Assembly (NCBI GenBank): GCA_027084145.1
Contig: JALWLM010000379.1
Coordinates: 1 to 12,050 of the forward strand
Direction of reading: 5' to 3'
DNA length: 12,050 nucleotides
DNA from: Crocinitomicaceae bacterium
Lineage (GTDB): Bacteria; Bacteroidota; Bacteroidia; Flavobacteriales_D; Crocinitomicaceae
The position numbers and the translations under genes are program-made. Shown piece after piece: positions 1-6,717 of this stretch. The notes under the pieces were generated by a model. The model did not search any database. It saw only the letters and a list, made by a program, of their open reading frames with translations, and had not been told where the DNA came from. Position 1 is the first letter of the stretch. Each line of letters starts with the position of its first letter.

Positions 1-520
1 CATTGATAGGGTTGTATTTAAAAAATTCTTTAAATATTAAATAAAGGTATCCTTTAAAACCTCTTTTTGTTTCTTTTGCAAACTTCTTTGCTATAACTGC
101 TTCAAAAGCATATCCGCCAACACCAAGGAAAAATTTATCGTTGACTTTTACGGTATCCATTTTTATGGCTTTGCTCTCATTGATGAAATGAATAGCATCC
201 GGTAAATGCATTGGAATACCTAGATGTCGGGCAAGTCCATTTCCTGAACCGGCAGGAAGAATAGCTAGTTTTACATTTGACCCGATAAGTGCTGTTCCAA
301 CTTCATGAACAGAACCATCACCACCAACTGCACAGACAATATCAAAACCATTTTTAATGGATTCTAAAGTAAGTTCTTTTGCATGTCCTTTATATTCTGT
401 GTAAACGATTGTATAATCAAAACGATTATGATTCAGGTTTTCTTGAATAATCTCGGGAATTTGCTTTTTATTGCTATTTCCTGACTTTGGGTTGATAATG
501 AATAATATTCGTTCTTTCAT
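1..520 (-). CDS. Diacylglycerol/lipid kinase (YegS/DgkB/BmrU family), C-terminus cut by window edge
   Basis: The first 173 residues are present and the rest lies beyond base 1. They show the catalytic domain typical of DAGK_cat lipid kinases: a first strand ending in NPKSGN (residues 10-15), the nucleotide-binding GGDGS loop (66-70), and PAGSGNGLARHL (89-100). The family phosphorylates diacylglycerol or related lipids with ATP at the inner membrane face. The start is ATG at 520-518, which overlaps the TGA stop of the upstream membrane transferase (ATGA), so the two are probably translationally coupled. Family assignment is firm from three motifs. The substrate (diacylglycerol versus sphingoid or other lipid) is inferred from the neighbour. 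Confidence 0.9.
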   Translation of the reverse strand, partial: MKERILFIINPKSGNSNKKQIPEIIQENLNHNRFDYTIVYTEYKGHAKELTLESIKNGFDIVCAVGGDGSVHEVGTALIGSNVKLAILPAGSGNGLARHLGIPMHLPDAIHFINESKAIKMDTVKVNDKFFLGVGGYAFEAVIAKKFAKETKRGFKGYLYLIFKEFFKYNPIN

Positions 521-2394
521 TCTACAGTCATTTCATTTCGTATCAAATCTTGCGTATAACGCTGAATCATCGCTTTAATTCTATTTTCATTCTCTCGAAC
601 AAAGTCCGGATAATATGAAATAGAATCAATCTGATTCGAATTGGTTGAAGTGAAATCATACAAATTTTGTGCCTTGTTTTTAACAAAGATGGTCATAAAG
701 TTTTTTCTAAAGTAAGAATAAGACCCATTAATGTAGGTAATCGCTTCTCTTATAGAGTCTTGAAAGGGGGAGTTGCCAAAAGTATAATATTTTGTTTTAA
801 TATTCAAAAGATCTAAGATGCTAGGTAAAATATCGATTTGTTGGAAGATTTCTCTTTTTTTCCCAATAGGAAGCCTGTGATTAGGGTCAAAGAAAATGAT
901 AGGAATGCGATACATGTGTGTTCTTTGATTATAGACAGAAGTTTTACTGCTTGGAGTATGATCTGCTAATAAGACGAATAAAGTATTTTTATACCATTTT
1001 TGTTTTTTAGCTTCATCAAAGAATTTTTTTAATGCATAATCTGCATAATTAATTGAAGCACAAATAGATTGATTTCCATATTGAACCTTTTCTTTCATAT
1101 GTTCAGGAATACGATAAGGATGATGAGATGAAAGTGTAAATAAAATACTGAAAAAAGGTTCTGTTAATTCTGTTATTTTTCTGGCAGTCCAAGGGTTGAA
1201 ATTTTCATCCCATATTCCCCATGTTCCATCAAAATGTTTATCGTTATTGTATTCATGCCTACCGAAATAATGGTCAAAACCACAGATGTTTGCAAAACCG
1301 TCAAATCTCATGGACCCATTTGTTGCTCCATGGAAAAAGGCAGAAGTATATCCATGTTGTTTTAAGATGTTGGGAATTGTATTGATTTGATTATCACCAT
1401 AAGGTGAAGAGATGTAAGGGTTATCCATTAAAGCAGGGATAGATGCCACAATAGAAGGGATGGCTTCAATGGATTTCTTTCCATTAGCAAAACCGTACTC
1501 ATACCACAATGAGTTTTCCATAAGAGAGTCTAAAAAAGGAGTAAATCCTTGACCGTTATTATATTTTCCAATAAACTCTATACCGAAACTTTCTAATAAG
1601 ATGACAACAACATTGGTTTGGTTTGGAAGTATATTAGCGGGTTGGCTGATTTTGATAGGATCAAAATATTTTTGACAAGTTGCATCATCAAAAAAACGGA
1701 CAGGTTCTATCCCGGGTTGTTCAGCAGTTTTGATTACCGTAAAAGGAGTATTAATTACAAAAGCTGTATTTTTCCCTTTGGTAATTGCAGAAACTTCAAT
1801 TGTTCCTATAGGTTTTAATCCAAATCCCCCGCGGGCAATAATGATTAAAATAGGGATGAGCACAAAAAATAAAAGAGTTTGTTTTTTTAAAGAAAAAGAA
1901 GAAGGTAATTTGATTTCCGTTTTTCGATATAACTTTTCACTCATGTAAATGAAAATGATTAAAAAGATAGCAAGATGCCAAAAGTCATGAACAAAAGAGC
2001 TAAAGAGTTGTTTCATATCTTCTCCGGCTGAAACAATGGAGAACACATCAAATGTCGTTCGTTTTAAAGTAAATTTATAATACTCGACATCGACTAAATT
2101 AAACCCCAAAAGGAACGTGTTTAAGAGGTGAAAAAGAATTTTAAAAAAACGTTTGTAATAAGGATGACTTCGATATTTAAAAGGAAGAAGATATAAAAAA
2201 TAATAGGGAATAAAAACCAATGATACTGTAATAATGTCTATCCATAGCCCCAGTAAAAAATCAACAAAAGAGATAGAAGTGAAGGAAGATTGATTAAATA
2301 AATAAAAAATGATTCGAGTAACAAACAGCATTAAAACGGCTATTCCCATTCTTGCAAATAAAACTTGAATATATTTCGGGAATATATTTTTCAT
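517..2394 (-). CDS. LTA synthase-like membrane sulfatase/phosphoglycerol transferase
   Basis: This 625-residue protein has the LtaS/OpgB architecture. About five hydrophobic helices lie near residues 13-34, 44-70, 86-103, 139-152 and 172-189, and an extracytoplasmic alkaline-phosphatase-fold domain follows from about 258. Metal and catalytic positions are visible: Glu268 in LLESFG, Ser308 in NGKKSIEAIPS where LtaS has its Thr nucleophile, a His-rich SSHHPY (422-427), and Asp478-His479 in LLADHTP. Characterised relatives move phosphoglycerol from phosphatidylglycerol onto an envelope acceptor and release diacylglycerol. The acceptor is unknown here, since Bacteroidota have no lipoteichoic acid; a phosphoethanolamine transferase or true sulfatase cannot be excluded. 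It starts 3 bases after the upstream oxidoreductase stop and overlaps the downstream lipid kinase by 4 bases, so the three genes form an operon. Confidence 0.85.
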   Translation of the reverse strand: MKNIFPKYIQVLFARMGIAVLMLFVTRIIFYLFNQSSFTSISFVDFLLGLWIDIITVSLVFIPYYFLYLLPFKYRSHPYYKRFFKILFHLLNTFLLGFNLVDVEYYKFTLKRTTFDVFSIVSAGEDMKQLFSSFVHDFWHLAIFLIIFIYMSEKLYRKTEIKLPSSFSLKKQTLLFFVLIPILIIIARGGFGLKPIGTIEVSAITKGKNTAFVINTPFTVIKTAEQPGIEPVRFFDDATCQKYFDPIKISQPANILPNQTNVVVILLESFGIEFIGKYNNGQGFTPFLDSLMENSLWYEYGFANGKKSIEAIPSIVASIPALMDNPYISSPYGDNQINTIPNILKQHGYTSAFFHGATNGSMRFDGFANICGFDHYFGRHEYNNDKHFDGTWGIWDENFNPWTARKITELTEPFFSILFTLSSHHPYRIPEHMKEKVQYGNQSICASINYADYALKKFFDEAKKQKWYKNTLFVLLADHTPSSKTSVYNQRTHMYRIPIIFFDPNHRLPIGKKREIFQQIDILPSILDLLNIKTKYYTFGNSPFQDSIREAITYINGSYSYFRKNFMTIFVKNKAQNLYDFTSTNSNQIDSISYYPDFVRENENRIKAMIQRYTQDLIRNEMTVE

Positions 2395-2397
2395 AAT

Positions 2398-3888
2398 TTA
2401 TAAACGCTGTAATGGTGTCTTTACTCCATCAACTAATGAATAACAAGAAAGGTGATCCGCAAAGACAGCAGACTTAAATAAAGAAGTATTCAATAACATT
2501 CGAACACATTCTTGTACACCTTCAACAATGGAGGGGTGAGGGTGTACTAATTCAGCAAGAACTTCAATCGGCTCATTCATCTTTATTAATAATCCGCATG
2601 CTTGTATTGCAGTGGAAGCATGTTCTCCCACAGCTCTCATACCAATAATTCTCATATCATCATCATTGGTAACAATAATTTTAAAAAAACCTTCTGTTTT
2701 TCTCATCGCAATTGCTCTGGCGATAAGGTTATAATCAAGCTTAACGACTTTGACCGGAATATTTTTTTCAATGCAAGCCTTTTCGTTGAGTCCGACGGCT
2801 GCTACTTCCGGCTTTAAGAACATAATGGTACAGACATTGTCATAAATTAACCGTTCTTGTTTGTTTCCAAACATTTTTTCAACTGCATGTCGAGCTTCAA
2901 TCTCTCCCATGTTAACTAGGGCTATTCGTCCTGAAACATCACCTGCAACATAAATGTGAGGTATATTCGTACGTGTATCATCATCGCCGATATGTACTCC
3001 CCTTTTAGACATTTTAATTCCTGCATTTTCAATGTTTAATGATGCGATATTGGGAGTTCTACCAATAGAAAGTAATGCTTTCTCTACATGAATAATTTCT
3101 TTTGTTCCGTCTTTGTGTTCTATTTCATATTCAACACCACCGTTTTTCTTCTCCAATCTGAGAAGGTTTGCATTATGATGAATTGTAACCCCTTGTTCTT
3201 CCAAGTTTTTAGCAACAAGAGAACTGATATCTTCATCTTCAAAAGGAAGAATTCGATGTTGACGATCAATGAGATAAACCTTCGTTTTCCCGAAATTAGA
3301 AAAAATGGTAGCAAATTCTGTCCCGATAACTCCCGCACCAACAATCACTAAACTTTTAGGGAAATCTTTTAATTTATCAATATGATCACTGGTTAAAATA
3401 TCTTTACCATCCGCTTGAAATTGAGGTAATTTTCTAGGGCTACTTCCTGAAGCAATAAGAATATGCTCACCGTAAATGATTTTTTCTTTATCCTTATGTG
3501 TTATTTTAACTTCATGTTCATTAACAAAACTACCTATTCCTCTTTCATAAGTAAGTAGTTTATTCATCGTTTCATTTTGCAAGAGCTTGATGTGGCAAGA
3601 ATATTGAAATTTACGTTCAAAAATAGCTTCGTCATGAACTTTCATTACATCTTCCCATGTCAAATCGTAAGGAGTCCTTCCTTTTAACTTTAAAGTCTCA
3701 TTAATAAAAGAAACTCTTGTAGATAATTCCCATAAAGTTTTTGATGACAGGGCACCATTATATACAGCTGCACCTCCTACACGGGATTTTTCGATAAGGC
3801 AAACCTTTTTACCAAAATCAATAGCTCTCATTGCACCTGCATACCCTGCCGGTCCTCCTCCAATGACAATTAAATCATACTTTTCCAT
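2398..3888 (-). CDS. Lpd-like FAD/NAD(P) oxidoreductase lacking the redox disulfide
   Basis: This 496-residue protein is a pyridine nucleotide-disulfide oxidoreductase homologue. The N-terminal FAD Rossmann motif is GGGPAG (10-15), the NAD(P) motif is GAGVIG (184-189) followed by an acidic end of strand (Asp208, suggesting NAD), the second FAD motif is AGDVSG (315-320), and a dimerisation domain follows from about 350. Where dihydrolipoamide dehydrogenase has GGTCLNxGCxPSK, this protein reads GGAAVYNGALSSK (38-50), so both redox cysteines are alanines (41 and 46). The C-terminal catalytic His/Glu element is kept as HPHPSIVE (449-456). It is therefore unlikely to be a 2-oxoacid-dehydrogenase E3. 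Soluble transhydrogenase SthA, which also lacks the usual disulfide, is a functional analogy only. It is the first gene of the minus-strand operon. The substrate is unknown. Confidence 0.85.
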   Translation of the reverse strand: MEKYDLIVIGGGPAGYAGAMRAIDFGKKVCLIEKSRVGGAAVYNGALSSKTLWELSTRVSFINETLKLKGRTPYDLTWEDVMKVHDEAIFERKFQYSCHIKLLQNETMNKLLTYERGIGSFVNEHEVKITHKDKEKIIYGEHILIASGSSPRKLPQFQADGKDILTSDHIDKLKDFPKSLVIVGAGVIGTEFATIFSNFGKTKVYLIDRQHRILPFEDEDISSLVAKNLEEQGVTIHHNANLLRLEKKNGGVEYEIEHKDGTKEIIHVEKALLSIGRTPNIASLNIENAGIKMSKRGVHIGDDDTRTNIPHIYVAGDVSGRIALVNMGEIEARHAVEKMFGNKQERLIYDNVCTIMFLKPEVAAVGLNEKACIEKNIPVKVVKLDYNLIARAIAMRKTEGFFKIIVTNDDDMRIIGMRAVGEHASTAIQACGLLIKMNEPIEVLAELVHPHPSIVEGVQECVRMLLNTSLFKSAVFADHLSCYSLVDGVKTPLQRL

Positions 3889-3932
3889 TTTTTAAATGTA
3901 ATTTCGTTGTGTAAATATACATTAAAGTTAAA
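3889..3932. promoter_or_regulatory. Divergent 44-bp spacer with weak promoter candidates
   Basis: This spacer separates the leftward oxidoreductase operon from the rightward YkgJ gene and must hold or border both promoters. On the minus strand TATATTTA (3919-3912) matches the Bacteroidota -7 box TAnnTTTG at all but the last base, with a TTG 23 bases upstream, a longer gap than ideal. On the plus strand TAATTTCG (3899-3906) matches 7 of 8 positions, but I see no good -33 element. Treat both as tentative. Confidence 0.3.
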
Positions 3933-4433
3933 ATGGATGATACAATATATCATAAAGAATTAGTCAAATTAAAAGATAAACAATCAGATATCAAACGTTT
4001 ATTTAGAAAGTTAAAGTCCAAAAAGAGAAAAAATGTAGATGATTTGTTTCACTCTTTACATGATGAAGTCTTTGAAAAAATTGATTGTTTGTCTTGTGCA
4101 AATTGTTGTAAAACAACAAGCCCCATTTTCAGAGATGTAGATATTGTAAGGATTTCAAAAAAACTTAAAATGTCTGTATCTCAATTTGAAAATCAATATT
4201 TAAATCGAGATGAGGATGGAGACAAAGTGTTAAAAAGTTCGCCGTGTGCTTTTTTGGGAAGTGATAACAAATGTTTTATCTATGATTTTAGACCACAAGC
4301 ATGTAGAGAGTATCCACATACAGACAGAAAGAACATGAGTTCCATTTTAAATTTAACAAGGAAAAACACGGAAGTATGTCCTGCCGTAGCAATGATTGTT
4401 GATCGAATTTTAAAAAAGAAAGAAGAACTTTAA
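3933..4433 (+). CDS. YkgJ-type cysteine-cluster protein
   Basis: This 166-residue protein has the eight-cysteine pattern of the YkgJ (putative zinc/iron-chelating) family: CxxCxxCC at 52-59 (CLSCANCC), Cys105 in SSPCAFL, Cys114 in KCFIYDFRP, Cys124 in QACREYP and Cys149 in VCPA. The CxIYxxRPxxCRxYP signature is intact. An N-terminal charged helical stretch of about 45 residues, very rich in lysine and arginine (positions 18-33), precedes the cluster. The family is thought to bind a metal or Fe-S centre, but its biochemical role is not established. It has no signal peptide or membrane segment, so it is probably cytoplasmic. It lies 51 bases before fmt on the same strand and may be cotranscribed with it. 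Confidence 0.85.
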   Translation: MDDTIYHKELVKLKDKQSDIKRLFRKLKSKKRKNVDDLFHSLHDEVFEKIDCLSCANCCKTTSPIFRDVDIVRISKKLKMSVSQFENQYLNRDEDGDKVLKSSPCAFLGSDNKCFIYDFRPQACREYPHTDRKNMSSILNLTRKNTEVCPAVAMIVDRILKKKEEL

Positions 4434-4455
4434 CACGATACCGCTTATCTTTTTA

Positions 4456-4473
4456 TTTTTATCCGGATAAAAA
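4456..4473. repeat. 18-bp perfect palindrome upstream of fmt
   Basis: The bases TTTTTATCCGGATAAAAA form a perfect inverted repeat with no spacer, centred between 4464 and 4465, and ending 11 bases before the fmt start. It could be an operator-like dyad or a weak hairpin with a CCGG loop. The 3' flank is A-rich rather than T-rich, so it does not look like a terminator for the upstream gene. Confidence 0.5.
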
Positions 4474-4484
4474 AGCATAAATAG

Positions 4485-5435
4485 ATGAAAGTTGTTTTTA
4501 TGGGAACACCGTTTTTTGCGGTGGGAATTTTAGATAAATTAATTAGAGAAGGAGTAGATGTTGTTGGTGTGGTTACTTCTGTAGATAAGAAAGCAGGGAG
4601 AGGATTGAAATTGAGAGAGAGTGATGTGAAAAAATATGCAAAAGAAAAAGAGTTAAATATTTTACAACCGGAAAATTTAAAAGAGGAGTCTTTTTTAAAC
4701 GATTTGAAGAAATTAAATGCCGATTTATTTATTGTGGTTGCTTTTAGAATGTTGCCGGAAGCCGTGTGGAAAATGCCTCCGAAAGGAACAGTAAATTTAC
4801 ATGCCTCTCTTTTACCGGACTACCGAGGGGCTGCGCCTATTAATTGGGTATTGATTAACGGAGAGTATAAAACGGGAGTAACTACTTTTTTTATTGAAAA
4901 AGAAATTGACACGGGGAATATTATAGAGAGAAAAGAAGTAGAGATTGGAGAAAATGAAATAGCAGGAGAGCTACATGATCGTTTAATGCAAGCAGGAGCG
5001 GATTTAATGTATTCAACATACTTAAAAATAGAAAAAGACGACATTCAGCCTATTTCTCAGGAAGAATTAATAAAAGACAAAAGAGAGCTAAAAAAAGCTC
5101 CTAAAATCTTTAAAAAAGATTGTAAAATCAATTTTTCAAAACCGGTTGAGCAAGTTCATAATTTCTGTAGAGGTCTGAGTCCTTATCCGGGAGCGTGGTG
5201 TAGCTTATATCATAAAGGAAAAGATAAGGAATTAATTTATAAAATATTGAAGACGGAAAAAACAAGTATTCCTATTCTCGATGGAAAACAGATTGATGTA
5301 GATGATAAAGGTTTGTTGTTTCCGACTGCTGATTTTTATTTAAGAGTTCTTGATATTCAACCGGAAGGTAAACGTAAAATGTCGTTCAAAGAGTTTATAG
5401 CAGGCAACCAAGTTTCAGCGTTAAAATTGAGATAA
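4485..5435 (+). CDS. fmt: Methionyl-tRNA formyltransferase
   Basis: This 316-residue enzyme transfers a formyl group from 10-formyl-tetrahydrofolate to initiator Met-tRNA in the cytoplasm, preparing it for translation initiation. The N-terminal formyltransferase domain starts with VVFMGTPFFA and carries the catalytic triad Asn104, His106 (in NLHASLLPDYRGAAPI) and Asp142 (in KEIDTGNI), matching Asn106/His108/Asp144 of E. coli Fmt. A C-terminal OB-like domain follows from about residue 205 and includes FCRGLSPYPGAW. Length is normal for the family. HU follows on the same strand. The ATG at 4485 aligns with the usual family N-terminus. Confidence 0.97.
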   Translation: MKVVFMGTPFFAVGILDKLIREGVDVVGVVTSVDKKAGRGLKLRESDVKKYAKEKELNILQPENLKEESFLNDLKKLNADLFIVVAFRMLPEAVWKMPPKGTVNLHASLLPDYRGAAPINWVLINGEYKTGVTTFFIEKEIDTGNIIERKEVEIGENEIAGELHDRLMQAGADLMYSTYLKIEKDDIQPISQEELIKDKRELKKAPKIFKKDCKINFSKPVEQVHNFCRGLSPYPGAWCSLYHKGKDKELIYKILKTEKTSIPILDGKQIDVDDKGLLFPTADFYLRVLDIQPEGKRKMSFKEFIAGNQVSALKLR

Positions 5436-5470
5436 GAATTTAATCGATAAATAAAATATGTTCGTCTAAA

Positions 5471-5498
5471 ACCCCGTTATTTATGCGATATTCGGGGT
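5471..5498. repeat. GC-rich inverted repeat after fmt
   Basis: ACCCCG (5471-5476) and CGGGGT (5493-5498) are perfect inverted arms separated by 16 bases, standing out in AT-rich surroundings. They lie 36 bases after the fmt stop. There is no T-run directly after the second arm, so a terminator role is uncertain; a structured element or protein-binding dyad is possible. Confidence 0.35.
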
Positions 5499-5507
5499 GT
5501 GTTATTA

Positions 5508-5547
5508 ACAAAAAACACCTTTTTTTCACAAAAAACACCTTTTTTTC
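5508..5547. repeat. Perfect 20-bp tandem duplication upstream of HU promoter
   Basis: Two identical 20-base units (5508-5527 and 5528-5547) each read AC, A6, CACC, T7, C. They end 10 bases before the TTG of the HU promoter. Each unit is itself a weak A-tract/T-tract dyad around CACC. At 20 bases the A/T tracts recur roughly every two helical turns, which would favour intrinsic DNA curvature. The copies are exact, so the duplication is recent or conserved for function. Confidence 0.75.
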
Positions 5548-5557
5548 GTTGAAATCC

Positions 5558-5587
5558 TTGTGTGATAAGGATATTCCGTTATATTTG
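5558..5587 (+). promoter_or_regulatory. Bacteroidota-type promoter of the HU gene
   Basis: TTG (5558-5560), a 19-base spacer and TATATTTG (5580-5587) match the known Bacteroidota sigma-ABfr consensus (TTG / TAnnTTTG) at every defined position with ideal spacing. Transcription should start near 5594, giving a leader of about 27 bases before the HU ATG. This fits a highly expressed gene. Confidence 0.75.
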
Positions 5588-5620
5588 TTAGCGTTATTAA
5601 CTAATAAAAACAAAGAAATT

Positions 5621-5893
5621 ATGAACAAAACTGAATTAGTAGATGCAATTGCATCAAAAGCGGGATTATCAAAAGCAGATGCTAAAAGAGCATTAGATGG
5701 ATTTATTGAAGCTACAGGAGAAGCTCTTAAAAAAGGAGATAGAATCTCTTTAGTTGGATTTGGATCTTTTTCAGTAAACAAGAGACCTGCCAGAGAAGGA
5801 CGTAACCCTAGAACAGGACAAACAATTAAAATCGCAGCTAAAAAAGTTGTAAGATTTAAAGCTGGATCTGATTTAGCTAAAAAAGTAAACTAA
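5621..5893 (+). CDS. HU-type DNA-binding protein
   Basis: This 90-residue nucleoid protein is of the HU/IHF family, binding and bending DNA as a dimer. The sequence from MNKTELVDAIA to the final Asn covers the whole family length. It shows the GFGSF turn (46-50) and the beta-arm RNPRTGQ (61-67), whose Pro63 intercalates DNA. The open frame runs upstream to another possible start at 5483, but the ATG at 5621 gives the exact family N-terminus and lies just downstream of the promoter at 5558-5587, so the longer version is rejected. It has its own promoter and terminator, so it is probably monocistronic. HU subtype versus IHF cannot be decided from sequence alone; HU homodimer is most likely. Confidence 0.96.
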   Translation: MNKTELVDAIASKAGLSKADAKRALDGFIEATGEALKKGDRISLVGFGSFSVNKRPAREGRNPRTGQTIKIAAKKVVRFKAGSDLAKKVN

Positions 5894-5912
5894 AAATTAA
5901 TTTTACTTGATA

Positions 5913-5946
5913 AAAAAATAGGGATCCTTTTGGTTCCCTATTTTTT
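5913..5946 (+). terminator. Intrinsic terminator after HU
   Basis: An A6 run plus TAGGGA (5913-5924) pairs with TCCCTA plus a T6 run (5935-5946). Inside, one T-T mismatch and two further C-G pairs close on a TTTT loop. The flanking A-run and T-run make it potentially bidirectional. It ends only 18 bases before the trmH start. Confidence 0.85.
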
Positions 5947-5964
5947 ATTTTTAAAAGAATAAGT

Positions 5965-6663
5965 ATGGGAGAAGACCAAGAAGTTTTAGAAGCATTCTAT
6001 AATATCATAACAGATAGTAAGCAAAAACTTTTTGATAAAATTGCAAAAGAAAGAACACGTTACTTGACAGTAGTAATGGAGAGTGTTCATAAAGAGCATA
6101 ATTCATCAGCAGTACTTCGAACTTGTGATTGTTTTGGAATTCAGGATTTATATACAATTGAAAAAGGTGTCAAACGATATATTCCTCAGAGAGATATTGC
6201 ATTGGGGGCAGGAAATTGGGTTGATTTATATACTTATTCAGAGGGGGATTCTCCAACAGTGAATTGTCTTCAAGATTTAAAAAAGAAAGGATATCGTATT
6301 GTAGCCACAACTCCTCATACGGAAAAAAGTATTAATGATGTGGATATATCCGGTCCAATAGCTCTAGTCTTTGGGACAGAAAGGACAGGAATATCCGAAG
6401 ATGTCGTCAAGCATGCAGATGAATTAGTTAAGATTCCGATGTATGGTTTTACAGAAAGTTTTAATATTAGTGTCTCAGCTGCAATTTGTTTAAGTATAAT
6501 GAGGAATAAACTTGAAGAAAATATTGAAGGCTGGAAGCTTTCCGAAGAAGAACAAGTAAAGTTAAAGATAAAATGGGCTACAAAAATTCTTAAAAATGGA
6601 GAAAAAATAGAACAAGAAATTAGAAAACGAGTGGCTAAAACAATGCAAATCAGAAAAGAATAA
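5965..6663 (+). CDS. trmH: TrmH-type tRNA (guanosine-2'-O)-methyltransferase
   Basis: This 232-residue SPOUT methyltransferase has the three SpoU motifs. Motif 1 is NSSAVLRTCDCFG (46-58) with the catalytic-type Arg52, motif 2 is ALVFGTERTGIS (133-144), and motif 3 is ESFNISVSAA (164-173), which forms the trefoil-knot SAM site. TrmH methylates the 2'-O of Gm18 in the tRNA D-loop using S-adenosylmethionine. Length and motif spacing fit TrmH better than the longer TrmB/RlmB rRNA enzymes, which carry an extra N-terminal domain. The basic C-terminal extension (about 190-232) resembles the tRNA-binding tail of TrmH. The exact target nucleotide is inferred. No separate promoter was found between the HU terminator and the ATG. 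Confidence 0.88.
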   Translation: MGEDQEVLEAFYNIITDSKQKLFDKIAKERTRYLTVVMESVHKEHNSSAVLRTCDCFGIQDLYTIEKGVKRYIPQRDIALGAGNWVDLYTYSEGDSPTVNCLQDLKKKGYRIVATTPHTEKSINDVDISGPIALVFGTERTGISEDVVKHADELVKIPMYGFTESFNISVSAAICLSIMRNKLEENIEGWKLSEEEQVKLKIKWATKILKNGEKIEQEIRKRVAKTMQIRKE

Positions 6664-6664
6664 A

Positions 6665-6672
6665 TATATTTG
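6665..6672 (+). promoter_or_regulatory. Probable -7 element for the bTHX-HhH gene
   Basis: TATATTTG matches the Bacteroidota -7 box TAnnTTTG exactly and starts 2 bases after the trmH stop. The bases about 19 upstream read ATG rather than TTG, so the -33 element is weak. If used, the leader would be about 40 bases. Confidence 0.45.
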
Positions 6673-6717
6673 TAGCCGGAAGTAAATTGAGAATATTAAA
6701 TTTATATATCTTATAAT

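Noticed and set aside
1618..1948. Plus-strand open frames within the membrane transferase gene
   Set aside because: They lie opposite a well-supported coding frame with catalytic motifs and show no recognisable domain.
3088..3351. Open frames on both strands in other frames within the flavoprotein gene
   Set aside because: They are Phe/Leu/Asn-rich shadows of a gene whose NAD-binding motif lies in the true frame.
5471..5498. GC-rich inverted repeat as the fmt terminator
   Set aside because: The stem is only 6 bp with a 16-base loop and no T-run follows, so it was listed as a repeat, not as a terminator.
5483..5620. In-frame N-terminal extension of HU from an upstream ATG
   Set aside because: The extension covers the tandem repeat and the promoter, encodes Lys/Phe low complexity, and the ATG at 5621 gives the exact 90-residue HU length.
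5440..5781. Minus-strand open frame of 113 codons across the HU promoter and gene
   Set aside because: It is antisense to HU, includes the promoter repeat as low-complexity residues, and shows no family motif.
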